Made by a program: the position numbers and the translations under genes | Shown here: positions 1 through 9,234 of the stretch, one piece after another | How the letters are laid out: every line of letters begins with the position of its first letter | Numbering within the stretch: position 1 is the stretch's first letter | Notes under the pieces: model-generated | The model's input: the letters and a program-made list of their open reading frames with translations, nothing else | Database searches by the model: none | What the model was told of the DNA's origin: nothing | Origin: Hyunsoonleella ulvae | GTDB lineage: Bacteria > Bacteroidota > Bacteroidia > Flavobacteriales > Flavobacteriaceae | Length of the DNA stretch: 64,000 nt | Reading direction: 5' to 3' | NCBI RefSeq assembly: GCF_016827605.1 | Contig: NZ_JAEPJQ010000003.1 | Coordinates: forward strand, 434,001-498,000

Positions 1-1
1 T

Positions 2-646
2 CCAGCACCACCATTAAAAGTTATAGGCGTAATTAAGGATATGATTGTGCGATCTCCATACGAACCTGTAAAACAAGCCATGTATGTTTTTGATGGTTAT
101 GAAAATGCAAGCTATTATAACTTGCGTTTAAATCCTAATAAAAGTGTAAGTGAGAGTTTAAACTTAATTGAAACTACGTTTAAAAATAACTTTCCCAGTG
201 TTCCTTTTCAATATCAGTTTGTAGATGAAGAGTATGGTAAAAAGTTTAGGGCAGAAGAGCGTATATCGAGTTTGGCAAAAGTATTTACACTTCTGGCAAT
301 TTTTATCAGTTGTCTTGGGTTATTTGGTTTGGCTTCGTTTGTAGCAGAGCAACGCACTAAGGAAATTGGTGTTAGAAAGGTTTTAGGTGCATCAATAAGC
401 CAACTTTGGCTACTACTGTCTAAAGACTTTGTAACTCTTGTGATTATTTCAATTTTAGTGGCTTCCCCATTAGCGTATTATATTATGGGACAGTGGTTGC
501 AGAAATTTACCTATAGAACATCTGTAGGATGGGAGGTATTGGCAATTGCTTGTATTGGAGCATTAGTTATAACTCTAATTACTGTTAGTTTTCAAGCGGT
601 AAGAGCCGCTACGACAAATCCAGTAAAATCGCTTAGAACAGAATAG
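2..646 (+). CDS. ABC transporter permease, FtsX-like, C-terminal part (cut by window start)
   Basis: The reading frame is open from base 2 without a start, so the gene begins upstream of the window; 214 residues are visible. They hold the end of a MacB-type periplasmic domain and the C-terminal FtsX membrane domain with three membrane segments. The family motif KEIGVRKVLGAS lies just after the first of these, at the cytoplasmic loop that contacts the ATPase, and the protein ends in the typical NPVKSLRTE tail. It is followed after 25 bases by another permease of the same type, so it is the first visible gene of a multi-permease export operon. The start at the internal Met at base 41 is not credible because conserved permease sequence (KVIGVIKD) precedes it. 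The substrate is unknown. Confidence 0.93.
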   Translation, partial: PAPPLKVIGVIKDMIVRSPYEPVKQAMYVFDGYENASYYNLRLNPNKSVSESLNLIETTFKNNFPSVPFQYQFVDEEYGKKFRAEERISSLAKVFTLLAIFISCLGLFGLASFVAEQRTKEIGVRKVLGASISQLWLLLSKDFVTLVIISILVASPLAYYIMGQWLQKFTYRTSVGWEVLAIACIGALVITLITVSFQAVRAATTNPVKSLRTE

Positions 647-671
647 CTTTCATCAATTAATCACAACAATC

Positions 672-3098
672 ATGTTAAAAAACTATATAAAAATAGCATT
701 TAGGAATCTCTTGCGGCATAAGAGTTTAACATTTATTAATCTATTAGGTTTAGCAACAGGTTTTGCTATAACATTACTTATAGCGCAATATGTGCAATTT
801 GAAAGAAGTTACGAGGAGATGCATCCTAATGCTGATAGAACAGTACGGCTTACCTTAAATTACTTAACAGGAAATACTGTAACAACCCAGGATAGTGAGA
901 TGTACCCAGCTGTTGGACCTCGTATAAGTAAAGAACTGCCAGAGGTAGGGAAGTATACAAGGGTTTATGCTATAGGCGAACCTAACTCACCTATGCAGAT
1001 TGAGGAAAAACAATTTCTTATGAAGGAACTTTATGCAGTAGATGCAGACTTTTTTCAAATATTTAATACGCCTCTAACGTATGGGAGTATAAATAATATT
1101 TTTGAAAAGCCTAATGAAGCAGTTATAACTGAATCTATAGCATTAAAGTATTTCAATAGAACCGATGTGGTTGGAGAGGTAATAAAATCTCCTGGAGTTA
1201 ACGGTAATATTCTGTATAATATAGTTGGTGTAACTCCAGACAGTCCAGCAAATACACACCTTAAATATGATATGCTTATCTCTTATCCTACAATGCTTTC
1301 TGATCCTGAAATGCTAAGAAGACATGGAGAAAAGAAAGATAATTGGGATAACAATAATTCCTATATGTATGCACAGTTAGTTGATGGTACCAATTATGAT
1401 AATTTTGTAGTCTCACTGGATGGTTTTACAAAGAAGTTAATCGCTGAGGAAAAAATTAAAAGTGAAGCTATAGTTGCTCAAAAGATAACAGATATTCATC
1501 TGTATTCTAAAAAAACCTTTGAACCAGAACCCAATGGGGATGCTAGTTCTGTTTATTTTCTTTTCGCAGTAGCGGTTTTAATTATAATAAGTGCTTTTGT
1601 AAATTATATAAACTTAACAACATCTCAAGCACTCGATAGAGCTAAAGAAGTAGGTGTTAAAAAAGTATTAGGATCAACTAAAAGTCAATTACGAATTCAA
1701 TTTTTAGTAGAATCTATTATGTTAAATATTCTAGCTGGAGGTTTAGCTATTGGGTTAGTTGCCTTAGTAAAACCTAAATTTTTGGCTTTGGCTGGATTAC
1801 CAGAGAACTTTATTTTATTTTCAAATTTATCCTTTTGGCTATTGTTATTGGTGTTTATTGTTTTTGGAGGTATTCTTTCAGGTTTATACCCAGCTCTTGT
1901 GCTATCATCATTTAAACCTTCTACAATTTTAAAAGGTAGTTTTTCACATTCAATAAAAGGAAATCTATTGCGAAAAGGTCTTGTGGTTTTTCAATTTGCA
2001 ATAACTACAATTTTATTGATTCAAACATTTACAGTAAACGAGCAAATTGATTTTTTACGAGCTTTAGATCGGGGAGTTAATGTAGAGCAAAGTATAGTAG
2101 TGGAAGCACCAGCAAAAAATGCAGCTCAAAATTATTCAGCATTTAAACAAAATTTATTGGCAAACTCTAATGTTAAGACAGTAGCGTTATCGCATACAGT
2201 GCCTGGTCAGCCTTCGGGAGCTTTATCAACTACCGCAGATATACGAATTACTGGAACAACACCAGATGCATATCATAATTTCTATCTCACATTTATTGAT
2301 AAAGATTATGTGCCGTTGTTAGGTGTAGAGATGTCAGCAGGTACTAATTTTGATGAAGGTACAACACCTCAAAAACGGGATGTTATTGTTAATGAAAAAG
2401 CGCTTGAAAAATGGAATATTACCAATCCAGAAGATGCTATCAGTAAAAAATTGTCTTTTTGGGGAGCAGAGTGGAATATTAAAGGCGTGGTTAAAAATTA
2501 CCACCAGCAATCCCCAAAATCTCCTATGCTTCCTATGATTCACATATTTAATAATTATTTTGGAAGTTTAGCAACAGTACAATTTTCAGGAGGTTCTCCA
2601 ACAGAAAATCTTAAACAAGTTAGGGAAGCATTTAGTACTGTTTATCCAGGAGCCCCATTTTCTTATTTTTTTATGGATCAGGAGTACGATAAACAATTTA
2701 AGGCAGAAGATCGTTTTAAAAGTGTGTTTATGATTCTTACTGCGTTTTCTATGCTAATTGCATGTTTAGGTTTGTTGGGACTAGCATCTTTTTCAGTGGC
2801 TAAAAGAAAGAAAGAAATTGGTATTAGAAAAGTTGTAGGAGCTAGTACTGCAACAATTTTGATTCTCCTCTCTAAAGATGCCTTAAAAACTGTGTTAATT
2901 TCAGTAATTATCAGCGTGCCTATTACTTATTTGTTGTTGCAAAATTGGTTAAAAAACTTTGCTTATAAAATTGATTTAAACATTTGGATGTTTGTACTAC
3001 CAATTTTTTTAGTGTTTTTACTTGTGCTATTGTCAATAAGTTTTAAAACGGTTAAAACTGCTTTAATGAATCCTGTAAATAGTTTGAGATCTGAATAA
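672..3098 (+). CDS. ABC transporter permease, FtsX-like with MacB periplasmic domains
   Basis: This 808-residue protein has the duplicated layout common in Bacteroidota: a membrane segment near residues 20-40, a periplasmic MacB_PCD domain, three membrane segments at about 290-410, a second signal-like membrane segment near 435-455, a second periplasmic domain, and a final three-helix FtsX domain (about 685-800). Two copies of the FtsX loop motif are visible, KEVGVKKVLGST after the first half and KEIGIRKVVGAS in the second. Proteins of this type couple cytoplasmic ATP hydrolysis to work in the periplasm (export of peptides, drugs or lipoproteins). It lies between two paralogues, spaced 25 and 35 bases, in one operon. 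The substrate cannot be told from sequence. Confidence 0.95.
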   Translation: MLKNYIKIAFRNLLRHKSLTFINLLGLATGFAITLLIAQYVQFERSYEEMHPNADRTVRLTLNYLTGNTVTTQDSEMYPAVGPRISKELPEVGKYTRVYAIGEPNSPMQIEEKQFLMKELYAVDADFFQIFNTPLTYGSINNIFEKPNEAVITESIALKYFNRTDVVGEVIKSPGVNGNILYNIVGVTPDSPANTHLKYDMLISYPTMLSDPEMLRRHGEKKDNWDNNNSYMYAQLVDGTNYDNFVVSLDGFTKKLIAEEKIKSEAIVAQKITDIHLYSKKTFEPEPNGDASSVYFLFAVAVLIIISAFVNYINLTTSQALDRAKEVGVKKVLGSTKSQLRIQFLVESIMLNILAGGLAIGLVALVKPKFLALAGLPENFILFSNLSFWLLLLVFIVFGGILSGLYPALVLSSFKPSTILKGSFSHSIKGNLLRKGLVVFQFAITTILLIQTFTVNEQIDFLRALDRGVNVEQSIVVEAPAKNAAQNYSAFKQNLLANSNVKTVALSHTVPGQPSGALSTTADIRITGTTPDAYHNFYLTFIDKDYVPLLGVEMSAGTNFDEGTTPQKRDVIVNEKALEKWNITNPEDAISKKLSFWGAEWNIKGVVKNYHQQSPKSPMLPMIHIFNNYFGSLATVQFSGGSPTENLKQVREAFSTVYPGAPFSYFFMDQEYDKQFKAEDRFKSVFMILTAFSMLIACLGLLGLASFSVAKRKKEIGIRKVVGASTATILILLSKDALKTVLISVIISVPITYLLLQNWLKNFAYKIDLNIWMFVLPIFLVFLLVLLSISFKTVKTALMNPVNSLRSE

Positions 3099-3133
3099 AT
3101 ATTATGAATTAATCAATCAAAGAACAAATTATT

Positions 3134-5545
3134 ATGCTGCGAAATTATTTTAAAATCGCTTGGCGGAATCTCAGAAAGTATCGTTTTTACAGTGCCATTA
3201 ATATATTGGGACTATTTACGGGTATTGCTTTTACATTATTAATCAGTGCCTATGTATGGGGAGAATTACAGGTAAATAATAATCTTAAAAATTCCAATAG
3301 GCAATACATTCTTTTAAGTCATTGGGAAAAGCCTGATATGGGATTGGATTTCACAACATTGGCTCCATTGGCAAAGCGTTTAAAGGAAGAATATCCACAT
3401 TTAGTTGCAAATTACTACAGGTTTGATGGTATAACATCTTTAGTTTCAAAAGATGACAAGCGTTTTAGAAAGTATGTACATTTATCAGACCCATCACTAC
3501 TTACCATGTATGGCTTTAAGTTGTTATATGGTAATAATCTAACGGCATTAACAAATCCTTATTCTGTTGTTATCACTAAAAATGTAGCACTTAGCATTTT
3601 TGGAAAAACTAATGTTGTTGGCGAAACAATTACTTTAGAAAACTACAATAGTGAGAAACATAATTTTAGTATTACAGGTGTTTTTGATGCACTTCCTAAA
3701 AACTCTGTTATAGATTTAAATAGTGAAAATGCTATTAAGACAGATTTGATGCCTGAAATTTTTATCCCACGTAGCAACCGAGATTTTTTTAATAGAGGAG
3801 ATTTAGAGAATTGGAATAATAAGTATATCCCCTCATTTATTGAGTTGAATAAAGGGGTTAACCCAAAAGATATACAAGAGCCTATTAATAATTTAATAGC
3901 GCAGCATGCTCCAGAAAATTTTAAGAAGCATCTAAGCGTGAGTCCTGTGTTGCTTACTGATTTTTATTTAGAAAAAGATAATAGAAGGGTAAAACGTATG
4001 CTATATACGCTCTCTATAATAGGTTTGTTTATACTATTAATGGCTATTATCAATTTTATAAATATCTCTTTAAGTATGTCTGGAAGTAGAATAAAAGAAA
4101 TAGGGATGCGTAAAGTGTTAGGAGGAGAGCGTAAACAGCTAATATTTCAATTTTTAATAGAATCTTTTGTCTTGGTTTTATTTGCTACAGTAATAGCACT
4201 AGGTGCTTATGTTGTTATGAGGCCAATGTTTGTTGAACTTCTAAACGCTGAAATCCCAACTTTAAATACGTTTTCGCATGTTGCAATTTTTATCATTATT
4301 GGTTTTGTTGTAGTAATAAGTTTACTAGCTGGTTTTTATCCTGCGTTTATATTATCATCACTAAAAACCATACAAGTTTTAAAAGGAAAACTACAGATAA
4401 AAAACACAACGCAACAAAAATCATTAGTAGGGTTCCAGTTTGCTATTTCTTTGTTAATTCTAATTTGTGCTTTTATAATAACTAAACAGGTAAATTACTT
4501 TTTTGAAAAAGATTTAGGCTATAGTAAAGATTATATCCTAACCATACAAACACCAAGAGATTGGTCTGAAAAAGGAGTAAATAAAATGGAATCTATTCGG
4601 CATGAATTTGAGAGTATGCCCCAAATAAATAAAGCATCTGTGTCCTATGAAATTCCAAATGGGAATTTTGGGGGCAGCTTTTCTATGCAACGTGTAGGTG
4701 CGCCAGAAAACAATGCTATTCCAATAAAGTCGTTGGTCGTTGATCATCATTTTTTTAGTACTTACGAAATTGCTGTAAAAGAACATTTAAAACTATCTCC
4801 AGAAAACAATTTTGTGGTAAGCATTAATGAGAGTGCTGCCAAAAAATTTGGTTGGGAAAATCCAGCTGATGCTATTGGAAAGCGCATAAAAATTAGAGAA
4901 GATGCTTACGATTATATGATACAAAATGTTGTTAGCGATTTTCACTTTGATACCATGAACAAAAAAATAGGGCCACTAGTGTTTTTTAATCTAAAAACGG
5001 TTCCTCGATACCGCTATTTAAGTCTTAAGGTAAAGCAGGGTAATCTAGAGGTTGCGGTTGCCAATATTCGTGAGAAATGGAATGCTCTGCTGCCGGATGC
5101 TGTTTTTGATTATCAATTTATGGACGATACCCTACAGAATTTATATGCTTCTGAAATTAGGTTTAAAAAAACGGTGTATTACGCTTCATTATTATCGTTA
5201 ATTATTATACTTCTAGGTATAGTTGGTTTGGTATCATTAAGTGCGCATAAGAGAGTAAAAGAAATAGGGGTTAGAAAAGTATTGGGGGCGTCTAAAATTA
5301 GTATAATAGTCTTGTTTCTAAAAGAGTTTAGCGGTACAATTATAATTGCTTCAGCGATAGCCATACCATTGGCGTTTTACTTTACAAAGCAATGGTTGAA
5401 TAATTTTGAGTATAAAGTGGATATATCTCCACAGCCATTTATTGTGTCTACATTTATTCTTTTTTTCATAACAACTTTATTAATAGCCGTTTTGATTTTA
5501 AAAACAGTAATGGCTAAACCAGTTAATGCTTTGCGCTCTGAATAA
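3134..5545 (+). CDS. ABC transporter permease, FtsX-like with MacB periplasmic domains
   Basis: The third permease in a row, 803 residues, has the same duplicated architecture as its upstream neighbour: an N-terminal membrane helix, a periplasmic domain, three helices with the KEIGMRKVLGG loop, a second periplasmic domain, and a terminal FtsX domain with KEIGVRKVLGAS. The N-terminus (NYFKIAWRNLRKYRFYS) matches the amphipathic start of the family. Sequence differs throughout from its neighbour, so this is an old paralogue rather than a recent copy. Permeases of this class act as dimers with one ATPase, so three paralogues could form different heteromers with the single ATPase at 5726. A palindromic sequence follows the stop codon. 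Confidence 0.95.
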   Translation: MLRNYFKIAWRNLRKYRFYSAINILGLFTGIAFTLLISAYVWGELQVNNNLKNSNRQYILLSHWEKPDMGLDFTTLAPLAKRLKEEYPHLVANYYRFDGITSLVSKDDKRFRKYVHLSDPSLLTMYGFKLLYGNNLTALTNPYSVVITKNVALSIFGKTNVVGETITLENYNSEKHNFSITGVFDALPKNSVIDLNSENAIKTDLMPEIFIPRSNRDFFNRGDLENWNNKYIPSFIELNKGVNPKDIQEPINNLIAQHAPENFKKHLSVSPVLLTDFYLEKDNRRVKRMLYTLSIIGLFILLMAIINFINISLSMSGSRIKEIGMRKVLGGERKQLIFQFLIESFVLVLFATVIALGAYVVMRPMFVELLNAEIPTLNTFSHVAIFIIIGFVVVISLLAGFYPAFILSSLKTIQVLKGKLQIKNTTQQKSLVGFQFAISLLILICAFIITKQVNYFFEKDLGYSKDYILTIQTPRDWSEKGVNKMESIRHEFESMPQINKASVSYEIPNGNFGGSFSMQRVGAPENNAIPIKSLVVDHHFFSTYEIAVKEHLKLSPENNFVVSINESAAKKFGWENPADAIGKRIKIREDAYDYMIQNVVSDFHFDTMNKKIGPLVFFNLKTVPRYRYLSLKVKQGNLEVAVANIREKWNALLPDAVFDYQFMDDTLQNLYASEIRFKKTVYYASLLSLIIILLGIVGLVSLSAHKRVKEIGVRKVLGASKISIIVLFLKEFSGTIIIASAIAIPLAFYFTKQWLNNFEYKVDISPQPFIVSTFILFFITTLLIAVLILKTVMAKPVNALRSE

Positions 5546-5556
5546 ACGCAACCTTT

Positions 5557-5600
5557 GTGTTCGTTTATGAACAAGATGTGTATCGTAAACGAACACTTTT
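5557..5600 (+). terminator. Inverted repeat after the permease genes, possible terminator or operator
   Basis: Two perfect 11-base arms (GTGTTCGTTTA at 5557-5567 and TAAACGAACAC at 5586-5596) flank an 18-base loop and are followed by TTTTAT. The left arm also starts a second, shorter palindrome, TGTTCGTTTATGAACA at 5558-5573. The position 12 bases after the permease stop fits a terminator, but the long loop and short T run are poor for one, and the nested palindromes would suit a dimeric repressor site in front of the ATPase gene. Confidence 0.4.
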
Positions 5601-5725
5601 ATATGTGGAATTAATTTTAAACATCTGATTATTAGTTGTTTGGTTTTTTGGCATCATCTTTACCATATAAACATTGTACAAAAAGTTTAAAATTATAGTT
5701 AATCGTAATTTCTAAAATATTTTTA

Positions 5726-6403
5726 ATGGCAAATACAATACTAAAATTAAGTCAAGCTACAAGAGAAGTTAATTCTGGTAGTAATAAAATAGCCTTATTA
5801 GATACCATTAATATGGAAGTTAAAGAAGGCGAATTTATATCTCTAATGGGGCCATCAGGTTCTGGTAAATCTACCTTGTTAAATTGTATAGGGATGTTAG
5901 ATAATTTTACAGGAGGTGGTTATGTCTTTCTTGGAGAACCTGTACATAGTATGAAAGAACGAAATAGATCTAAATTATATAAAGAATATATTGGTTTTGT
6001 ATTTCAAGCCTATCATCTTATTGATGAGCTCAATGTTTGGGAAAATATTGAAACACCACTTCTGTATAAAAATATAAAATCAGCTGAACGTAAAGCTTTA
6101 GTGGCCGATATGCTAGATCGTTTTAATATCGTTGGTAAAAAGGATTTATTTCCTATGCAACTAAGCGGAGGCCAGCAGCAATTGGTTGGCATAGCAAGAG
6201 CATTAATTGGAAAGCCAAAGTTGATTTTAGCTGATGAACCCACAGGCAATCTCAACTCAAAGCAAAGCATGGAAATTATGGAGTTGTTTTCAGAATTGAA
6301 TAAAGAAGGGGTTACTATTATACAAGCTACCCACTCAGAGAAAAACGCCTCTTATGGTTCCAGAATTATAAATCTACTAGATGGGAAAATAGTCTCAGAG
6401 TAA
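5726..6403 (+). CDS. ABC transporter ATP-binding protein, LolD/MacB type
   Basis: This 225-residue ATPase energises the adjacent permeases on the cytoplasmic face of the inner membrane. All motifs are intact: Walker [10 protein letters not shown] (42-50), Q-loop FVFQ (91-94), signature LSGGQQQ (146-152), Walker B LILADEP (166-172) and H-loop ATHSE (H203). Length is normal for the LolD/MacB/FtsE group. It is separated from the permeases by 180 bases containing an inverted repeat, and from the TolC-like gene by only 11 bases, so ATPase and outer membrane channel are probably co-transcribed, possibly with their own promoter in the gap. No periplasmic adaptor gene lies downstream. Confidence 0.95.
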   Translation: MANTILKLSQATREVNSGSNKIALLDTINMEVKEGEFISLMGPSGSGKSTLLNCIGMLDNFTGGGYVFLGEPVHSMKERNRSKLYKEYIGFVFQAYHLIDELNVWENIETPLLYKNIKSAERKALVADMLDRFNIVGKKDLFPMQLSGGQQQLVGIARALIGKPKLILADEPTGNLNSKQSMEIMELFSELNKEGVTIIQATHSEKNASYGSRIINLLDGKIVSE

Positions 6404-6414
6404 TAAAAAAAGTC

Positions 6415-7836
6415 ATGAAGCAAAAGCAGTTAATAATAGTATTTATAGTTTTGATAAATTGGGCAAGTTTCCCTCAAGACTTAACTACAAAAGTATATGC
6501 CTTAGATGAATGTATCAACGTAGCATTAGAGAATAATTTAGATTTAAAGTCTACTAATTTACGAGCTAATTCTGCAAAAATAGATCATCAACAGTCCAAA
6601 GCTAACTTGTTGCCAAATGTTAATGGTAATTTTAATTTAGGGGTAAATGATGGAAGAAGTATAGATCCCTTTACGAATGACTTTATCAATCAAGAATTAA
6701 CGTTCTCTAACATGGGGTTAAGTTTAAATATGACAGTTTTTAATGGATTTAGATTATTAAATACTGCAAAACAAAACCAATTAAATAGGGAGGCTTCTGA
6801 ATTTGAAATTGAAGCAGCTAAACAAGATTTAGTGTTGAATGTTACTTTGGCTTATTTACAAGTTTTAAATAGTAAAGCAATTTTAGAGCTAACACAACAG
6901 CGATATCAAGCCACAAAAAAGCAATTAGAAATTCAAAAAGAATTCTATGAAAACGAGTCTGGAAATCCAGCGGATTATGCCGATATTTTAGGACAAATAG
7001 CCAATGATGAAACTAGCGTTCTACAATCGGAATCTAACCTAAATAATGCAAAACTTAACCTTCTGAGGTTAATGAATATAAAAAATACAACTAATGTTGA
7101 TACAGAGGGTATTCTATTAGATTTAGAAAAATATGAACTTTCAGCAGACCAAGTATACCAACAAGCTTTAGAGAATCTAGTAACATTTAAAGCTAATACC
7201 TTGCGTATTGAGGCAGCTAAGAAAGGCGTTAGTGCAACTAAAGCCCAATTTACGCCTTTGGTATCTGTTTTTGGTGGAGTTAATACTAATTATTCGAGTG
7301 CTGCAGAAATTTTTTCTAATTCAGGAACGCGTATTGTTGAAACAGGAGATTTTGTATCAATAAACGGACAAGATTTTCCCGTAATGACAGAACAAACCCA
7401 GTTTGTGGCAGAGAGCATAAGTTACAACGATCAATTAGATAATAATTTAAATACTGTAATGGGAGTAGCGGTAAGAGTGCCTTTGTTTAATGGGTTTAGG
7501 GCAAAAAACAATGTAGCTTTAGAAAAAATTAGAGTGCAAGAATCTATATTAGAATTGGAGCGTACACATCTTGATATAAAGAATACGATATCACAAGTTC
7601 ATTTTGATATGGAGGCAGTTTATAATCGCTATAAAAGTATCCAAAAACAGGTGGAAGCATATACGGAATCTTATCGTATTAATGAGATACGTTTCAACAA
7701 TGGTGTTTCTAATTTTTTGAATTACATAACCAGTAAAAACAATTTAGATAACTCTAAAGTTAATTTAGCCAATGCAAAGTACGAATATATTTTACGTGTT
7801 ATGGTTTTAGAGTATTACAGGGGGAAGTCAATATAG
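6415..7836 (+). CDS. TolC-family outer membrane efflux protein
   Basis: A 473-residue protein with a hydrophobic N-terminal export signal and the two long OEP repeats of TolC: coiled-coil stretches around residues 30-230 and 250-470 with beta-strand segments such as FSNMGLSLNMTVFNGFR and its second-half counterpart VMGVAVRVPLFNGFR (the paired NGFR motifs mark the internal duplication). TolC trimers form the outer membrane channel for tripartite export. It is the last gene of the ABC operon and starts 11 bases after the ATPase, which suggests that ATPase, permeases and this channel work together; the needed adaptor must be encoded upstream of the window or elsewhere. Confidence 0.95.
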   Translation: MKQKQLIIVFIVLINWASFPQDLTTKVYALDECINVALENNLDLKSTNLRANSAKIDHQQSKANLLPNVNGNFNLGVNDGRSIDPFTNDFINQELTFSNMGLSLNMTVFNGFRLLNTAKQNQLNREASEFEIEAAKQDLVLNVTLAYLQVLNSKAILELTQQRYQATKKQLEIQKEFYENESGNPADYADILGQIANDETSVLQSESNLNNAKLNLLRLMNIKNTTNVDTEGILLDLEKYELSADQVYQQALENLVTFKANTLRIEAAKKGVSATKAQFTPLVSVFGGVNTNYSSAAEIFSNSGTRIVETGDFVSINGQDFPVMTEQTQFVAESISYNDQLDNNLNTVMGVAVRVPLFNGFRAKNNVALEKIRVQESILELERTHLDIKNTISQVHFDMEAVYNRYKSIQKQVEAYTESYRINEIRFNNGVSNFLNYITSKNNLDNSKVNLANAKYEYILRVMVLEYYRGKSI

Positions 7837-7873
7837 TTTCATTTTTTCTAAAAAGAAATAGGGTAAATAATTA

Positions 7874-9166
7874 CTATGTAGACTTTAGCAAAATGCTTGT
7901 TTTTAAACCTCCATTATAGGTTATAATGATTTCAGCAGTATCATTTTTAGTATTGTGAAGGTGTTTTACCTTAATTAGAAAGTCTTGTTTGTTTTTAACT
8001 AGTTTTAGATCATAGCTATTTTGAAGCTCAAATCTATCGCTATGTTTCCCTTTAATAACTATAGAGTTGATGAATATTCCTGAATTACCACCCGTACTTT
8101 TAATTTTAATCAATTCTTCTGTTCCTGCAGTAATACACTTTGCTTTAGGATGTTTCAGTGTACTAGCAATAATTTTTTTGCCTTTAGGATTGTCATCATT
8201 ATAAACTTCCATGTTGTGTTGGCGACCACCTCCTCTTTTTGGAGAACCACCAGCAATATAAATGCCTTCTCCTGAAACAATAGCTTGCGTACCGTGTCTG
8301 GGATAATGCATGTCAGCTTTTTTATACCATACTTTTGTTTTAATATTATAAGCTTCAACTAACTTATAGGCAGGACCTTTTTGTTCGCCTTCTCCACCCA
8401 TTACAAACAATTCATTGTTAAATAAAGCTACACTTGGTGCAGCCCTAGGTGTTGGTAAAGGATGGTTTAAGTTCGTCCATTTGTTGATGCTAAAATCATA
8501 AACATCAACAGGTGCGATTAAGGGAGCAAAAACACCACCTTCGCCACCAGAATGTCTTCCTCCTAGAGTATACAGTTTATTGTCAGCGATAATGCAACTA
8601 AAATGGTCTCTGGCATTTGGGGCGTTTTCAAGAACAGTCCAGCTATTGGTTATAGGATCGTAAACATCAAACCAATTTACATAACCACCATTGTGTCCTT
8701 TAGTATTACCACCAACCAAATAAAATTTATCGTTATATGCAGCTAAGCCAGCACCACCACGCCGTCTTTCTTGTGGGATTTCAGGCCCTTTTATCCATGT
8801 TTTTGTTGGAGGGAAGTATAGCCAAATATGATCAGCAGGTATTTCGTTAGGGAATGTATTGGTTTTAAAACTACCAATAACCCAAATAAAACCCTCGTAA
8901 AACGTAGCTTGGAAATGATTAAATTCTTTAGGAGCAAAACCTCCAATACTCCAAGTGTTAGTTTTAAAATCGTAAACATCAAGTTGTTGTGCTTGTTCCC
9001 GACCTCCAAACATAAAGAACTTGTTCCCAGCTTGTACAAAAGAACATTCGTGCCTAGCAACATAGTCCTCACTTTCATTTTTGTCAATCCATGTATCATT
9101 TTGGTTAAACCCTAATCCAAACCAACCAATAGAAATAACAATTGGTAAAAGTTTATCTCGTATCAT
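7874..9166 (-). CDS. Secreted Kelch-repeat protein
   Basis: A 430-residue protein with an N-terminal signal peptide (hydrophobic to about residue 20) and about six Kelch motifs, seen as recurring blocks such as FFMFGGRE, FYLVGGNTK, LYTLGGRHSGGEGG, LFVMGGEGE and IYIAGGSPKRGGG, each with the diagnostic GG and downstream Tyr/Trp. These build a beta-propeller over about residues 30-315. The last 100 residues form a different all-beta domain resembling the short immunoglobulin-like domains of surface proteins. Kelch propellers in secreted bacterial proteins bind carbohydrate or protein, or carry sialate mutarotase-like activity; no catalytic residues can be assigned. It is divergent from the glycoside hydrolase gene, with 68 bases between the starts, so shared regulation is likely. 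Confidence 0.9.
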   Translation of the reverse strand: MIRDKLLPIVISIGWFGLGFNQNDTWIDKNESEDYVARHECSFVQAGNKFFMFGGREQAQQLDVYDFKTNTWSIGGFAPKEFNHFQATFYEGFIWVIGSFKTNTFPNEIPADHIWLYFPPTKTWIKGPEIPQERRRGGAGLAAYNDKFYLVGGNTKGHNGGYVNWFDVYDPITNSWTVLENAPNARDHFSCIIADNKLYTLGGRHSGGEGGVFAPLIAPVDVYDFSINKWTNLNHPLPTPRAAPSVALFNNELFVMGGEGEQKGPAYKLVEAYNIKTKVWYKKADMHYPRHGTQAIVSGEGIYIAGGSPKRGGGRQHNMEVYNDDNPKGKKIIASTLKHPKAKCITAGTEELIKIKSTGGNSGIFINSIVIKGKHSDRFELQNSYDLKLVKNKQDFLIKVKHLHNTKNDTAEIIITYNGGLKTSILLKST

Positions 9167-9234
9167 TTAATGAGATTTTGAATACAAAATACAATTTATT
9201 CCTTTAATTTGGTTGTCCAATAAAAACTAAACCA

